Below, in pieces: positions 57,896 through 64,000 of a stretch of 64,000 nucleotides of DNA (its first letter is position 1; each line of letters begins with the position of its first letter). Made by a program: the position numbers and the translations under genes. This DNA is from Pseudomonas chlororaphis (GTDB lineage: Bacteria; Pseudomonadota; Gammaproteobacteria; Pseudomonadales; Pseudomonadaceae). The stretch is taken from contig CP011020.1 in NCBI GenBank assembly GCA_001023535.1, positions 956,596 to 1,020,595 of the forward strand. Reading direction: 5' to 3'. The notes under the pieces were generated by a model. It was not told where the DNA came from and did not search any database. It saw only the letters and a list, made by a program, of their open reading frames with translations.

Positions 57896-59059
57896 ATGGG
57901 CGAATTCGATGCCATCCGACCTTACGACGACAGCGAAGTCCCAGCGGTGCTGGCACGGCTGCTCGGCGACAAGGCGTTTCTAGATATCCTCACCCACTTC
58001 CGCTTCCCGCGCCTGGCCGGCGCATTAGGCTGGATGCTCAAACCCCTTATAGCGCAAAGATTGCGTCGTGAGTTCGCCGGTGTGAGCTCCGTCGCCACTT
58101 TGCAGGACAAGGTAGAGTTCTACGTCGACCACACCATCGAGCGCGCCACCGACGGCGTGACCTATACCGGCGTGGAGCAATTCAAGTCCGGCAGCGCCTA
58201 CCTGTTCATCGCCAACCACCGCGACATCGTGATGGACCCGGCCTTCGTCAACTACGCCGTGTACCACGCCGGCCTGCCGACACCGCGCATCGCCATTGGC
58301 GACAACCTGCTGCAAAAACCGTTCGTCAGCGACCTGATGCGCCTGAACAAGAGTTTCATCGTGCACCGCTCCCTCACCGGACGCCGGAAAAAACTGGCGG
58401 CCTACCAGTTGCTGTCGGCCTACATCAACCACTCGATCCGCAACGACTGCGCCTCGATCTGGATCGCCCAGGCCGAAGGCCGGGCCAAGGACGGCGACGA
58501 CCGCACCGAGTCGGCGATCCTCAAGATGTTCCACATGAGCCGCAAGGACGAGCCGTTCGGCGAGGTGATCCAGTCGCTGAACCTCACGCCGGTGTCCATC
58601 AGCTACGAATATGACCCGTGCGACCAGGCCAAGGCCCGCGAGCTGTACATCCGCGCCACCACCGGCACCTACACCAAGGCGCCCGGCGAGGACGACGTGA
58701 GCATTGCCAAGGGCATCACCGGCTACAAGGGCCGGGTGCATGTGAACTTCGCCGCGCCCATCACCGAATACTTCGAGGACACCAAGCAATTGGCCGTGGA
58801 AATGGACCGGCAGATTCTCGGCGGCTATCGGTTGTTCCCGGTGCACTACCTGGCCTACGCCCAATGGGCTGACGCCGACCCGCAATTGCAGGTGCCGACG
58901 GCGGCCGAGGTGTTTGGTGCCGAGGAACTGGCCAAGGCCGAGCAAGAGTGGCAACGCCGACTGGACGCTTGCCCGGAGGACTACCGACCGTTCCTGGTGC
59001 TGCAATACGCGACGCCGGTGCGCAATCAGTATCGGGTCAAGGCGGGGTTGGCGTTGTAA
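57896..59059 (+). CDS. 1-acyl-sn-glycerol-3-phosphate acyltransferase-like protein
   Basis: 387-residue protein with a PlsC-type acyltransferase domain. The signature FIANHRDIVMDPAFVNYA gives the catalytic His and Asp (HxxxxD variant), and NKSFIVHRSLTGRRKKLAAY and WIAQAEGRAKDGDDRT are later motifs for substrate binding. No long membrane helix is obvious. It probably acylates a glycerol or lipid acceptor; the true acceptor is not known. The start at 57896 has GAGAG upstream; the adjacent ATG at 57893 is an alternative. It is divergent from the CPXCG gene. Confidence 0.85.
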   Translation: MGEFDAIRPYDDSEVPAVLARLLGDKAFLDILTHFRFPRLAGALGWMLKPLIAQRLRREFAGVSSVATLQDKVEFYVDHTIERATDGVTYTGVEQFKSGSAYLFIANHRDIVMDPAFVNYAVYHAGLPTPRIAIGDNLLQKPFVSDLMRLNKSFIVHRSLTGRRKKLAAYQLLSAYINHSIRNDCASIWIAQAEGRAKDGDDRTESAILKMFHMSRKDEPFGEVIQSLNLTPVSISYEYDPCDQAKARELYIRATTGTYTKAPGEDDVSIAKGITGYKGRVHVNFAAPITEYFEDTKQLAVEMDRQILGGYRLFPVHYLAYAQWADADPQLQVPTAAEVFGAEELAKAEQEWQRRLDACPEDYRPFLVLQYATPVRNQYRVKAGLAL

Positions 59060-59097
59060 GGCGGAGCGTGTCTCGGCCTCAGGAGAAGCGCCATACC

Positions 59098-59210
59098 TGT
59101 GGCGAGGGGATTTATCCCCGCTGGGCTGCGCAGCAGCCCCCAGGATTGTTTGCTTATCCAAGCCTGGCGAGTGCTCCGCACTCGAACGGGGATAAATCCC
59201 CTCGCCACAG
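59098..59210. repeat. Palindromic repeat, GGGGATTTATCCCC variant
   Basis: CTGTGGCGAGGGGATTTATC opens and GATAAATCCCCTCGCCACAG closes the element, with a perfect 20-bp outer stem and a GAGTGC..GCACTC inner stem. The shared tail CGCTGGGCTGCGCAGCAG shows it is a third variant of the type-2 family. It lies between converging genes. Confidence 0.9.
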
Positions 59211-59234
59211 ACAACGCCTACATCAATAACCTGA

Positions 59235-59519
59235 TCAGTGAATCTGCGTGCTGATCCACGACACCAGCAACGCCAGCGCCAGGCAACCGAAACCGAACCG
59301 GTAGAAGAACCGGTTCATGCGCTGGGTCGCCAGGTCCAGCAGCGCCTCGAAGCGCTCCTCACCGTTTCCGCTGCGTGCTTGCAGGCAGGCTCGGGCCCGC
59401 TGCTCACGGCGGCGCGTCGCATGCAGCACCCAACCGCCCGGGCAGGCGAACAGCAACGCGAGCAGGTTGATCAGTTTGGCGGGGTGGGCAGCGAACAGCG
59501 AAAACAGATGCAGCGACAT
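59235..59519 (-). CDS. Small membrane protein
   Basis: 94-residue protein with two hydrophobic helices (LFAAHPAKLINLLALLFACP near the start and FGCLALALLVSWI near the end) and a positively charged Arg-rich segment between (HATRRREQRARA). The start at 59519 was chosen over 59552 because AGG lies in range and the protein begins cleanly with the first helix. I do not recognise the family. Confidence 0.7.
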   Translation of the reverse strand: MSLHLFSLFAAHPAKLINLLALLFACPGGWVLHATRRREQRARACLQARSGNGEERFEALLDLATQRMNRFFYRFGFGCLALALLVSWISTQIH

Positions 59520-59720
59520 CACGAACCTCAAACGGAAATACGGACAGGACACGTCCGGGACCTACGAACAGGGCGCGGATTCTACCGAAAGCCTGCCGCC
59601 CTGGGCGGTTTTTTCCGACCTGTGGGGGCAAGGTCCGGGCGACCGATTAATTTGCCCCGTCACGGTTTCGTCATCTGGATAAGCCACCCTGTCGCCCTTC
59701 AAACCAGCCCGGACCCCATC

Positions 59721-59927
59721 ATGCTTCACGCCGAAAACCAGGACCGCCTCTACCTCATCAGCCCCAGCGACGAACAGCAGAACCTCGTCGACAGCCTGTC
59801 CTTCAATGTGCAGGACCGACACTGGCTGGTGTATTGCGCCCTCGGCGGCCACCAGCACGCCGACCTGCCCGAGACCGACCTGCTGACCGGGATCAGTGTG
59901 CTGGAGTTGTATTCACAGGCGGCATGA
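59721..59927 (+). CDS. Small conserved-type hypothetical protein
   Basis: 68-residue hydrophilic protein, opening MLHAENQDRLYLISPSDEQQ and ending SVLELYSQAA. No motif is recognised. It is accepted because codon third positions are G/C rich and the length and composition look like a genuine soluble protein. It follows a 168-bp gap that probably holds its promoter. The start site lacks a strong ribosome signal. Confidence 0.6.
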   Translation: MLHAENQDRLYLISPSDEQQNLVDSLSFNVQDRHWLVYCALGGHQHADLPETDLLTGISVLELYSQAA

Positions 59928-59948
59928 AATCGCTCCTGCAAAAACACC

Positions 59949-60036
59949 TGTGGGAGCGAGCTTGCTCGCGATAGCGTCCGCACACCAACACATCTGTTGA
60001 CTGACAGGCCGCTATCGCGAGCAAGCTCGCTCCCAC
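59949..60036. repeat. REP doublet
   Basis: GTGGGAGCGAGCTTGCTCGC and its inverse GCGAGCAAGCTCGCTCCCAC are separated by 40 bp. The pair lies between the small gene and the converging yajG stop. Confidence 0.9.
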
Positions 60037-60054
60037 ATTGGGGATGGTTGACTT

Positions 60055-60639
60055 TTACTCAGCCAGCACCTGGCCAATGGTCGGGTCCTTGAACAGACGC
60101 GTCAGGGCATCGCTCAACACATCGCTGACCAGCTTGGTGTTGGTGTCCTGGTTGGGCGCCATGCCGAAGCGCTGGTCCAGCGACGCACCGTAGCGACCGC
60201 TGTAGCGGCGGTTGGCATTCTGCACGTCGGAGCGGAAGGTCGCGCCGATGGTGGCTTCGGTCACGTACATGCCTTCCTTGGGCGACTGGTACTTGAGTTC
60301 GGCCAGGGTCACGGTCAGTTGCGGCGCGTTCAAAGCGTTCGCGGTCGGGGTGAAGCCGAGCAGGCGGACAGCGGCTTCAGCCTGGGCCTGCAGCTTGGGC
60401 AGGATTTGCGCGCCCTGCACCGTGATCACGCTGGTTTCCGGGTACAGCCCGCCACGGGTGCCGAGGGTCGGCGACGGACGACCGTCCACTACCCGTACCA
60501 CCACCGGCTGGCCACGTCCTACGGGCGCCAGTTGGGCGTTGAGCTTGGGCTCGGGGTTGAGTTGTTGCGGGCTGTGGGCGCAGCCGACGAGGGTCAGACT
60601 GGCCACGGCGATCAAACCGAACAACAGGCGTTGCAACAT
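60055..60639 (-). CDS. yajG: YajG family lipoprotein
   Basis: 194-residue lipoprotein; the lipobox is LTLVGCAHSPQ with Cys at about residue 20. The body follows the YajG pattern, with VVRVVDGRPSPTLGTRGG near residue 50 and a C-terminal SDVLSDALTRLFKDP. YajG-type proteins are outer-membrane-linked and of unknown function. The start at 60639 was chosen from the signal peptide, with GGAGAG upstream. Confidence 0.88.
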   Translation of the reverse strand: MLQRLLFGLIAVASLTLVGCAHSPQQLNPEPKLNAQLAPVGRGQPVVVRVVDGRPSPTLGTRGGLYPETSVITVQGAQILPKLQAQAEAAVRLLGFTPTANALNAPQLTVTLAELKYQSPKEGMYVTEATIGATFRSDVQNANRRYSGRYGASLDQRFGMAPNQDTNTKLVSDVLSDALTRLFKDPTIGQVLAE

Positions 60640-60844
60640 GCGCTTCTCTCCAGAATCGGGCACGAACAGGCCGGCAGTATAGCGGTGCGCTCGGCCTCGG
60701 AACTAGCACCGCACGATGAATACTCAAATGTCTGACACGGGCCGGTAACCGCGGTTCCTGTCACCCCATTGTCACGGTCCTTACACCGCCATGTCATGGC
60801 CCGCTGTCAGGCTTGCCTCAAGCTCCCTGACCCGGTATCCGATC

Positions 60845-61078
60845 ATGCGCTTGCTCATTTCCCTGTTCACACCGCGCCCTCATCACCGCAGCTTCGCCCT
60901 GCTGGACCGCAACGGCCTTTGCCAGGCGTTCAAGCAATGCAGCCTGCAACCCATGGGCGAAGGTTGGGTGGAAATCGAAGAGATCCGCCTCAACTGGCTG
61001 CACCAGCCACTGCCCGCCAGCGCCCGCGTGCAACCGGTGCGCGCTCGCGCACGCAACCGACAACTGTTGACCATCTGA
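60845..61078 (+). CDS. Small basic hypothetical protein
   Basis: 77-residue protein beginning MRLLISLFTPRPHHRSFALL and ending ARARNRQLLTI, with a basic C-terminus and GEGWVEIEEIRLNWLHQPLP in the middle. I recognise the general pattern from Pseudomonas genomes but know no function. An in-frame start at 60791 is possible; the chosen start fits the pattern. It lies upstream of the long mqo leader. Confidence 0.65.
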   Translation: MRLLISLFTPRPHHRSFALLDRNGLCQAFKQCSLQPMGEGWVEIEEIRLNWLHQPLPASARVQPVRARARNRQLLTI

Positions 61079-61137
61079 CCGGACGGCTAATAAAAGTCAT
61101 TAATCACGACCATTTCCCTGCGTTTCTTCGATACAAT

Positions 61138-61407
61138 CTCCCCCCGATTATAAGGACGTCTCCTGATCGGGCCCCGCAACGCCGCTGATGCGCAGGTATT
61201 GGCACCCCGCACCGCCCACAGAGAGCCGCCCACACAGATCGAGTGAAGCTGGCGCGCTTGCTGTTTCTCAAGCCATTGACCACTTTTCGCGCATCTGCAG
61301 AGCTGTCATTACGCTCGGTCACTGAGCTGTCTGCCCGTTTTGCCTGTCATGTAATACATGGGGGCAACCAAACCGGGCGCGGTGCCAGGCTGGGACAGCC
61401 CTTTTTT
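61138..61407 (+). ncRNA. Candidate small RNA or attenuated leader
   Basis: A transcript from the TACAAT box would run about 265 nt and end at GGCTG-GGA-CAGCC followed by CTTTTTT. Inside lies a 10-bp hairpin with an internal loop at 61340-61367 and a repeated AGCTGTC. There is no open frame with convincing protein character. It could be a trans-acting RNA or an attenuator for mqo. The -35 element is not clear. Confidence 0.35.
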
Positions 61408-61713
61408 GAGGTTCACGTCTTCAAAAGAGCGTGAAAAAACGGGTTTTCACAACTTCACAAGAGTGTGGCGAGCAAATGAAGAGTTTTGCGTCTGAACAAG
61501 CACCATTAGCGTCTGAAACAGCCCAACGATACAGGACCGGATATCGCTCAAGAACCGCTGCCTGAAGCCTGTCCGCTACGGATTTGGTTGCGCTAACGGA
61601 TGTCTCGGCCATAAGTCGAATTGCCTGCCCGGCGCTTAAATGAGTTCATGTGACTCTGTAAGGCCAGGCTGCATGCATCCGCAGTAGTTGCGAAAAATTG
61701 CGAAGATTCGGAC

Positions 61714-61815
61714 ATGGCGATCCTGGCCATGGGTACCTGGGGCACCACCACCTGCCCCGCCAATCCTGGCCGCTATGCCGACAATTTGGTGCTGCAGATT
61801 TTGGAGACGCGTTAA
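61714..61815 (+). CDS. Possible 33-residue upstream peptide of mqo
   Basis: Open frame of 33 codons beginning MAILAMGTWGTTTCPANPG and ending LQILETR; its TAA is directly followed by the mqo ATG. Third positions are mostly G/C. The ribosome site before it is weak, and the frame is open further upstream to about 61655. It may be a coupled leader peptide, or chance; the mqo ribosome site GGAG lies within it. Confidence 0.3.
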   Translation: MAILAMGTWGTTTCPANPGRYADNLVLQILETR

Positions 61816-63324
61816 ATGGCGCATAACGAAGCAGTCGATGTAGTTCTGGTAGGGGCCGGCATCATGAGTGCCACCCTGGCCGTACTGCTCAAGGAGCTCG
61901 ACCCCGCGATCTCGCTGGAAGTCGTCGAGCTGATGGATTCCGGTGCCGCGGAGAGTTCCAACCCCTGGAACAACGCCGGTACCGGCCACGCCGGGCTGTG
62001 TGAGCTCAACTACACGCCCCAGGCAGCCGATGGCAGTGTCGACATCAAGAAAGCCGTGCACATCAACACCCAGTTCGAGGTGTCGAAGCAGTTCTGGACG
62101 TACCTGACCAAAAAGGGCACGTTCGGTTCTTCCAAGTCGTTCATCGCCCCGGTACCGCACCTGAGCTTCGTCCAGGGTGAAAAAGGCGTGTCGTTTCTCA
62201 AGAAGCGCTTCGAGCTGCTGAGCAAGCACCATGCCTTCGCCGACATGGAATACACCGAGGACAAGGCCGTGATGGCCGAGTGGATGCCGCTGATGATGCC
62301 GGGCCGGCCAGCCGATGAGGTCATCGCCGCCACCCGCGTCATGAACGGCACCGACGTCAACTTCGGCGCCCTGACCAACCAGTTGCTCAAGCACCTGACC
62401 AGCGCACCGGACACCCAGGTCAAGTATTGCAAGCGCGTCACCGGCCTCAAGCGCAAGGGCAGTGGCTGGACCGTGAGCATCAAGGACGTCAATTCCGGCA
62501 GCACCCGCGAAGTCGACGCCAAGTTCGTCTTCCTGGGCGCCGGCGGCGCGGCCTTGCCGCTGCTGCAAGCCTCGGGCATCGAGGAAAGCAAGGGCTTCGG
62601 CGGCTTCCCGGTCAGCGGCCAGTGGCTGCGCTGCGACAACCCGGACGTGGTCAAGCACCACCAGGCCAAGGTCTACAGCCAGGCCGCGGTCGGCTCGCCG
62701 CCCATGTCGGTGCCGCACCTGGACACCCGCGTGGTCGATGGCAAGAAATCCCTGCTGTTCGGGCCCTACGCCGGCTTCACCACCAAGTTCCTCAAGCACG
62801 GTTCGATCATGGACCTGCCGCTGTCGGTACGGGCCGGCAACATCGGTCCGATGCTGGCCGTGGCCCGCGACAACATGGACCTGACCAAGTACTTGATCAG
62901 CGAAGTGATGCAATCCATGGAACAACGCCTGGAATCGCTGCGGCGCTTCTACCCCGAGGCGAAAGCCGAGGACTGGCGCCTGGAAGTGGCCGGCCAGCGG
63001 GTGCAGATCATCAAGAAAGACCCGAAGAAAGGCGGCATCCTGCAGTTCGGCACCGAGCTGGTGGCGGCCAAGGACGGCACCCTCGCCGCCCTGCTCGGCG
63101 CATCGCCAGGTGCTTCGGTGACCGTTTCGATCATGCTGGAACTGATCGAGCGCTGCTTCCCGGACAAGGCCAAGGGCGAGTGGGCCACCAAGCTCGCGGA
63201 AATCTTCCCGGCCCGGGAAAAAGTGCTGGAAACCGACGCGGCGCTGTATCGCAAGATCAACGCGCAGAACAACGTCGCGCTGGAGCTGGTCGAGCAAAGC
63301 AGCGAGACCCAAAGCTACGCTTGA
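61816..63324 (+). CDS. mqo: Malate:quinone oxidoreductase
   Basis: 502-residue FAD enzyme of the inner membrane face. It oxidises L-malate to oxaloacetate and passes electrons to the quinone pool, replacing NAD-dependent malate dehydrogenase in many Pseudomonas. The FAD motif is [20 protein letters not shown] at the N-terminus; [36 protein letters not shown] and [16 protein letters not shown] are Mqo signatures. GGAG lies upstream of the ATG. A strong terminator follows. Confidence 0.97.
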   Translation: MAHNEAVDVVLVGAGIMSATLAVLLKELDPAISLEVVELMDSGAAESSNPWNNAGTGHAGLCELNYTPQAADGSVDIKKAVHINTQFEVSKQFWTYLTKKGTFGSSKSFIAPVPHLSFVQGEKGVSFLKKRFELLSKHHAFADMEYTEDKAVMAEWMPLMMPGRPADEVIAATRVMNGTDVNFGALTNQLLKHLTSAPDTQVKYCKRVTGLKRKGSGWTVSIKDVNSGSTREVDAKFVFLGAGGAALPLLQASGIEESKGFGGFPVSGQWLRCDNPDVVKHHQAKVYSQAAVGSPPMSVPHLDTRVVDGKKSLLFGPYAGFTTKFLKHGSIMDLPLSVRAGNIGPMLAVARDNMDLTKYLISEVMQSMEQRLESLRRFYPEAKAEDWRLEVAGQRVQIIKKDPKKGGILQFGTELVAAKDGTLAALLGASPGASVTVSIMLELIERCFPDKAKGEWATKLAEIFPAREKVLETDAALYRKINAQNNVALELVEQSSETQSYA

Positions 63325-63334
63325 GGCTCGCCCC

Positions 63335-63376
63335 ATAAAAAACGCCCCGTTCTCCATGAGAGCGGGGCGTTTTTTA
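63335..63376. terminator. mqo terminator
   Basis: Long stem ATAAAAAACGCCCCG..TCTC with GAGA..CGGGGCGTTTTTTAT around a CAT loop; the T run on the plus strand follows mqo, and the T run on the minus strand suits bidirectional use. Confidence 0.95.
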
Positions 63377-63389
63377 TGGGTGACGTTTT

Positions 63390-63431
63390 GTGGCGAGGGC
63401 GCTTGCTCCCGCTGGCCTGCGAAGCAGGCCC
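63390..63431. repeat. Half of a type-2 palindromic repeat
   Basis: GTGGCGAGGGCGCTTGCTCC with the tail CGCTGGCCTGCGAAGCAG; no inverse partner follows before the next gene. Confidence 0.85.
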
Positions 63432-63439
63432 ATGATCAA

Positions 63440-63727
63440 TCAGCCACGCGCCTTCTCGATCAATTCGATGTATTCCTCGGCGTTGCGCTGGTCCTGGACC
63501 AATGCCACGAAGTCGTTGCCGTGCTCATCCTTGCCATGGAGGTCGTAGCCGGCTTCGACGAAGAAGGTCAGGAACCGCTCGAAATCATCGACCCGCAGGC
63601 CACGGTAGCCCTTGATCAGTTTGTGCAGCGACGGCGAAGTGGCATCGACCGGTTCGAAATTGAGGAACAGCTTGATCTGTTCGTCGCCAATCTCGTCACC
63701 AATCACCTGTTTCTTGTCTTTACGCAT
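63440..63727 (-). CDS. PA4642-type conserved hypothetical protein
   Basis: 95-residue acidic protein, opening MRKDKKQVIGDEIGDEQIKL and ending EYIELIEKARG. It matches the PA4642-type family that I recall near mqoB (PA4640) in P. aeruginosa, which supports the call. The start at 63727 has GGAG eight bases upstream. The function is unknown. Confidence 0.82.
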   Translation of the reverse strand: MRKDKKQVIGDEIGDEQIKLFLNFEPVDATSPSLHKLIKGYRGLRVDDFERFLTFFVEAGYDLHGKDEHGNDFVALVQDQRNAEEYIELIEKARG

Positions 63728-63788
63728 TGCCGGCTCCAACTCGCACGATTCACGGGGCGGGCAGTTTACCCCCGGCAGGCCCCGAGGC

Positions 63789-64000
63789 TCAACGCGAGCG
63801 TTCGGCCCCGGTGTGCAGATCAGCCCAGATGTGGCCATTGGCGTAGGTGAGGAACTGCACATACACGGTGTTGTTGCGCAGCAGATCGATGACCACCCGG
63901 TATTGGGCCTGTGGATAAGTCAGGGTGAGGGTCTTGCTGGCCTCGTCGAAAACCGGCTTCTTCAGGCTTTTGCTTTCGCCGTCGAAGTTGAGGATCACCT
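63789..64000 (-). CDS. Hypothetical protein, N-terminus outside window
   Basis: About 70 C-terminal codons are visible, with SLKKPVFDEASKTLTLTYPQ and a beta-rich pattern, ending HTGAERSR. The frame is open to the right edge; the GTG at 63998 is probably internal. It lies 61 bp before the PA4642-type gene on the same strand. The family is not recognised. Confidence 0.65.
   Translation of the reverse strand, partial: VILNFDGESKSLKKPVFDEASKTLTLTYPQAQYRVVIDLLRNNTVYVQFLTYANGHIWADLHTGAERSR

Larger units (their letters stand above)
61079..61815. other. Long leader/intergenic region before mqo
   Basis: 737 bp without a large gene. A TACAAT box (61132-61137) follows an AT-rich stretch. Behind it are a hairpin TTGCC..CATGT/ACATG..GGCAA (61340-61367), a terminator-like stem GGCTG/CAGCC with six Ts (61388-61407), a dyad GTGAAAA/TTTTCAC (61431-61450), and finally a short open frame that abuts mqo. 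Part of it may be an untranslated leader of mqo. Confidence 0.6.

Noticed and set aside
61104..61434. Short open frames in the mqo leader, including one of 63 codons at 61243-61434
   Set aside because: They cross the predicted hairpin and terminator-like stem and lack ribosome sites.

Overview
The window is chromosomal DNA from a fluorescent Pseudomonas, most likely the P. fluorescens complex. The GC content is high. The gene order lptD-amgK-murU-djlA-(DUF3530)-agtS-agtR and the rpsU-dnaG-rpoD-rmcA block match, from memory, the P. aeruginosa PA0575-PA0601 region. The intergenic spaces are full of P. fluorescens-type REP palindromes. These identifications come from reading motifs and from remembered synteny; no database search was run.

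Layout. 1-4.2 kb: the 5' part of a DavB-type flavin monooxygenase, its Lrp/AsnC regulator, and a large membrane-anchored protein of unknown function. 4.1-12.7 kb: a CAT-anticodon tRNA with tRNA-Ile2 features, the c-di-GMP enzyme RmcA, and the macromolecular synthesis genes rpoD, dnaG and rpsU. 12.9-16.8 kb: tsaD, plsY, folB-folK and cca. 16.9-21.8 kb: the conserved stress trio spoVR-yeaH-prkA. 22-29.7 kb: a tightly packed minus-strand run, lptD-surA-pdxA-rsmA-apaG-apaH-glpE, joining outer-membrane biogenesis, vitamin B6 synthesis, rRNA methylation and Ap4A hydrolysis. 29.8-36.7 kb: the amgK-murU peptidoglycan recycling pair, djlA, a DUF3530 protein and the AgtS/AgtR two-component system.

36.7-38.5 kb is a scar-like zone. 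An IS481-family element sits inside a REP palindrome, followed by more than three tandem copies of a 133-bp REP doublet. In P. aeruginosa the agtABCD transporter follows agtR at this point; none is visible here. 38.5-47.6 kb: ogt, then a minus-strand group made of an AMP-forming acyl-CoA ligase, a DUF1302 outer-membrane barrel, a DUF1329 periplasmic protein and a MalT-like ATP-dependent LuxR regulator. This looks like a regulated module for a hydrophobic or acyl substrate. 47.8-53.1 kb: a glycosyltransferase/acetyltransferase pair, a LysE exporter, a 2-hydroxyacid dehydrogenase, rsmC, and a yybP-ykoY-type manganese riboswitch ahead of a GDT1-family transporter.

53.2-64 kb: an M48 lipoprotein protease, a dCache chemoreceptor, an aberrant SRAP protein with two small partners, an acyltransferase, several small proteins, yajG, a 737-bp structured leader and mqo, then two small genes at the right edge. 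The window is mostly housekeeping. The unusual content lies in the repeats, the altered SRAP active site, the mqo leader and the DUF1302/DUF1329 module.
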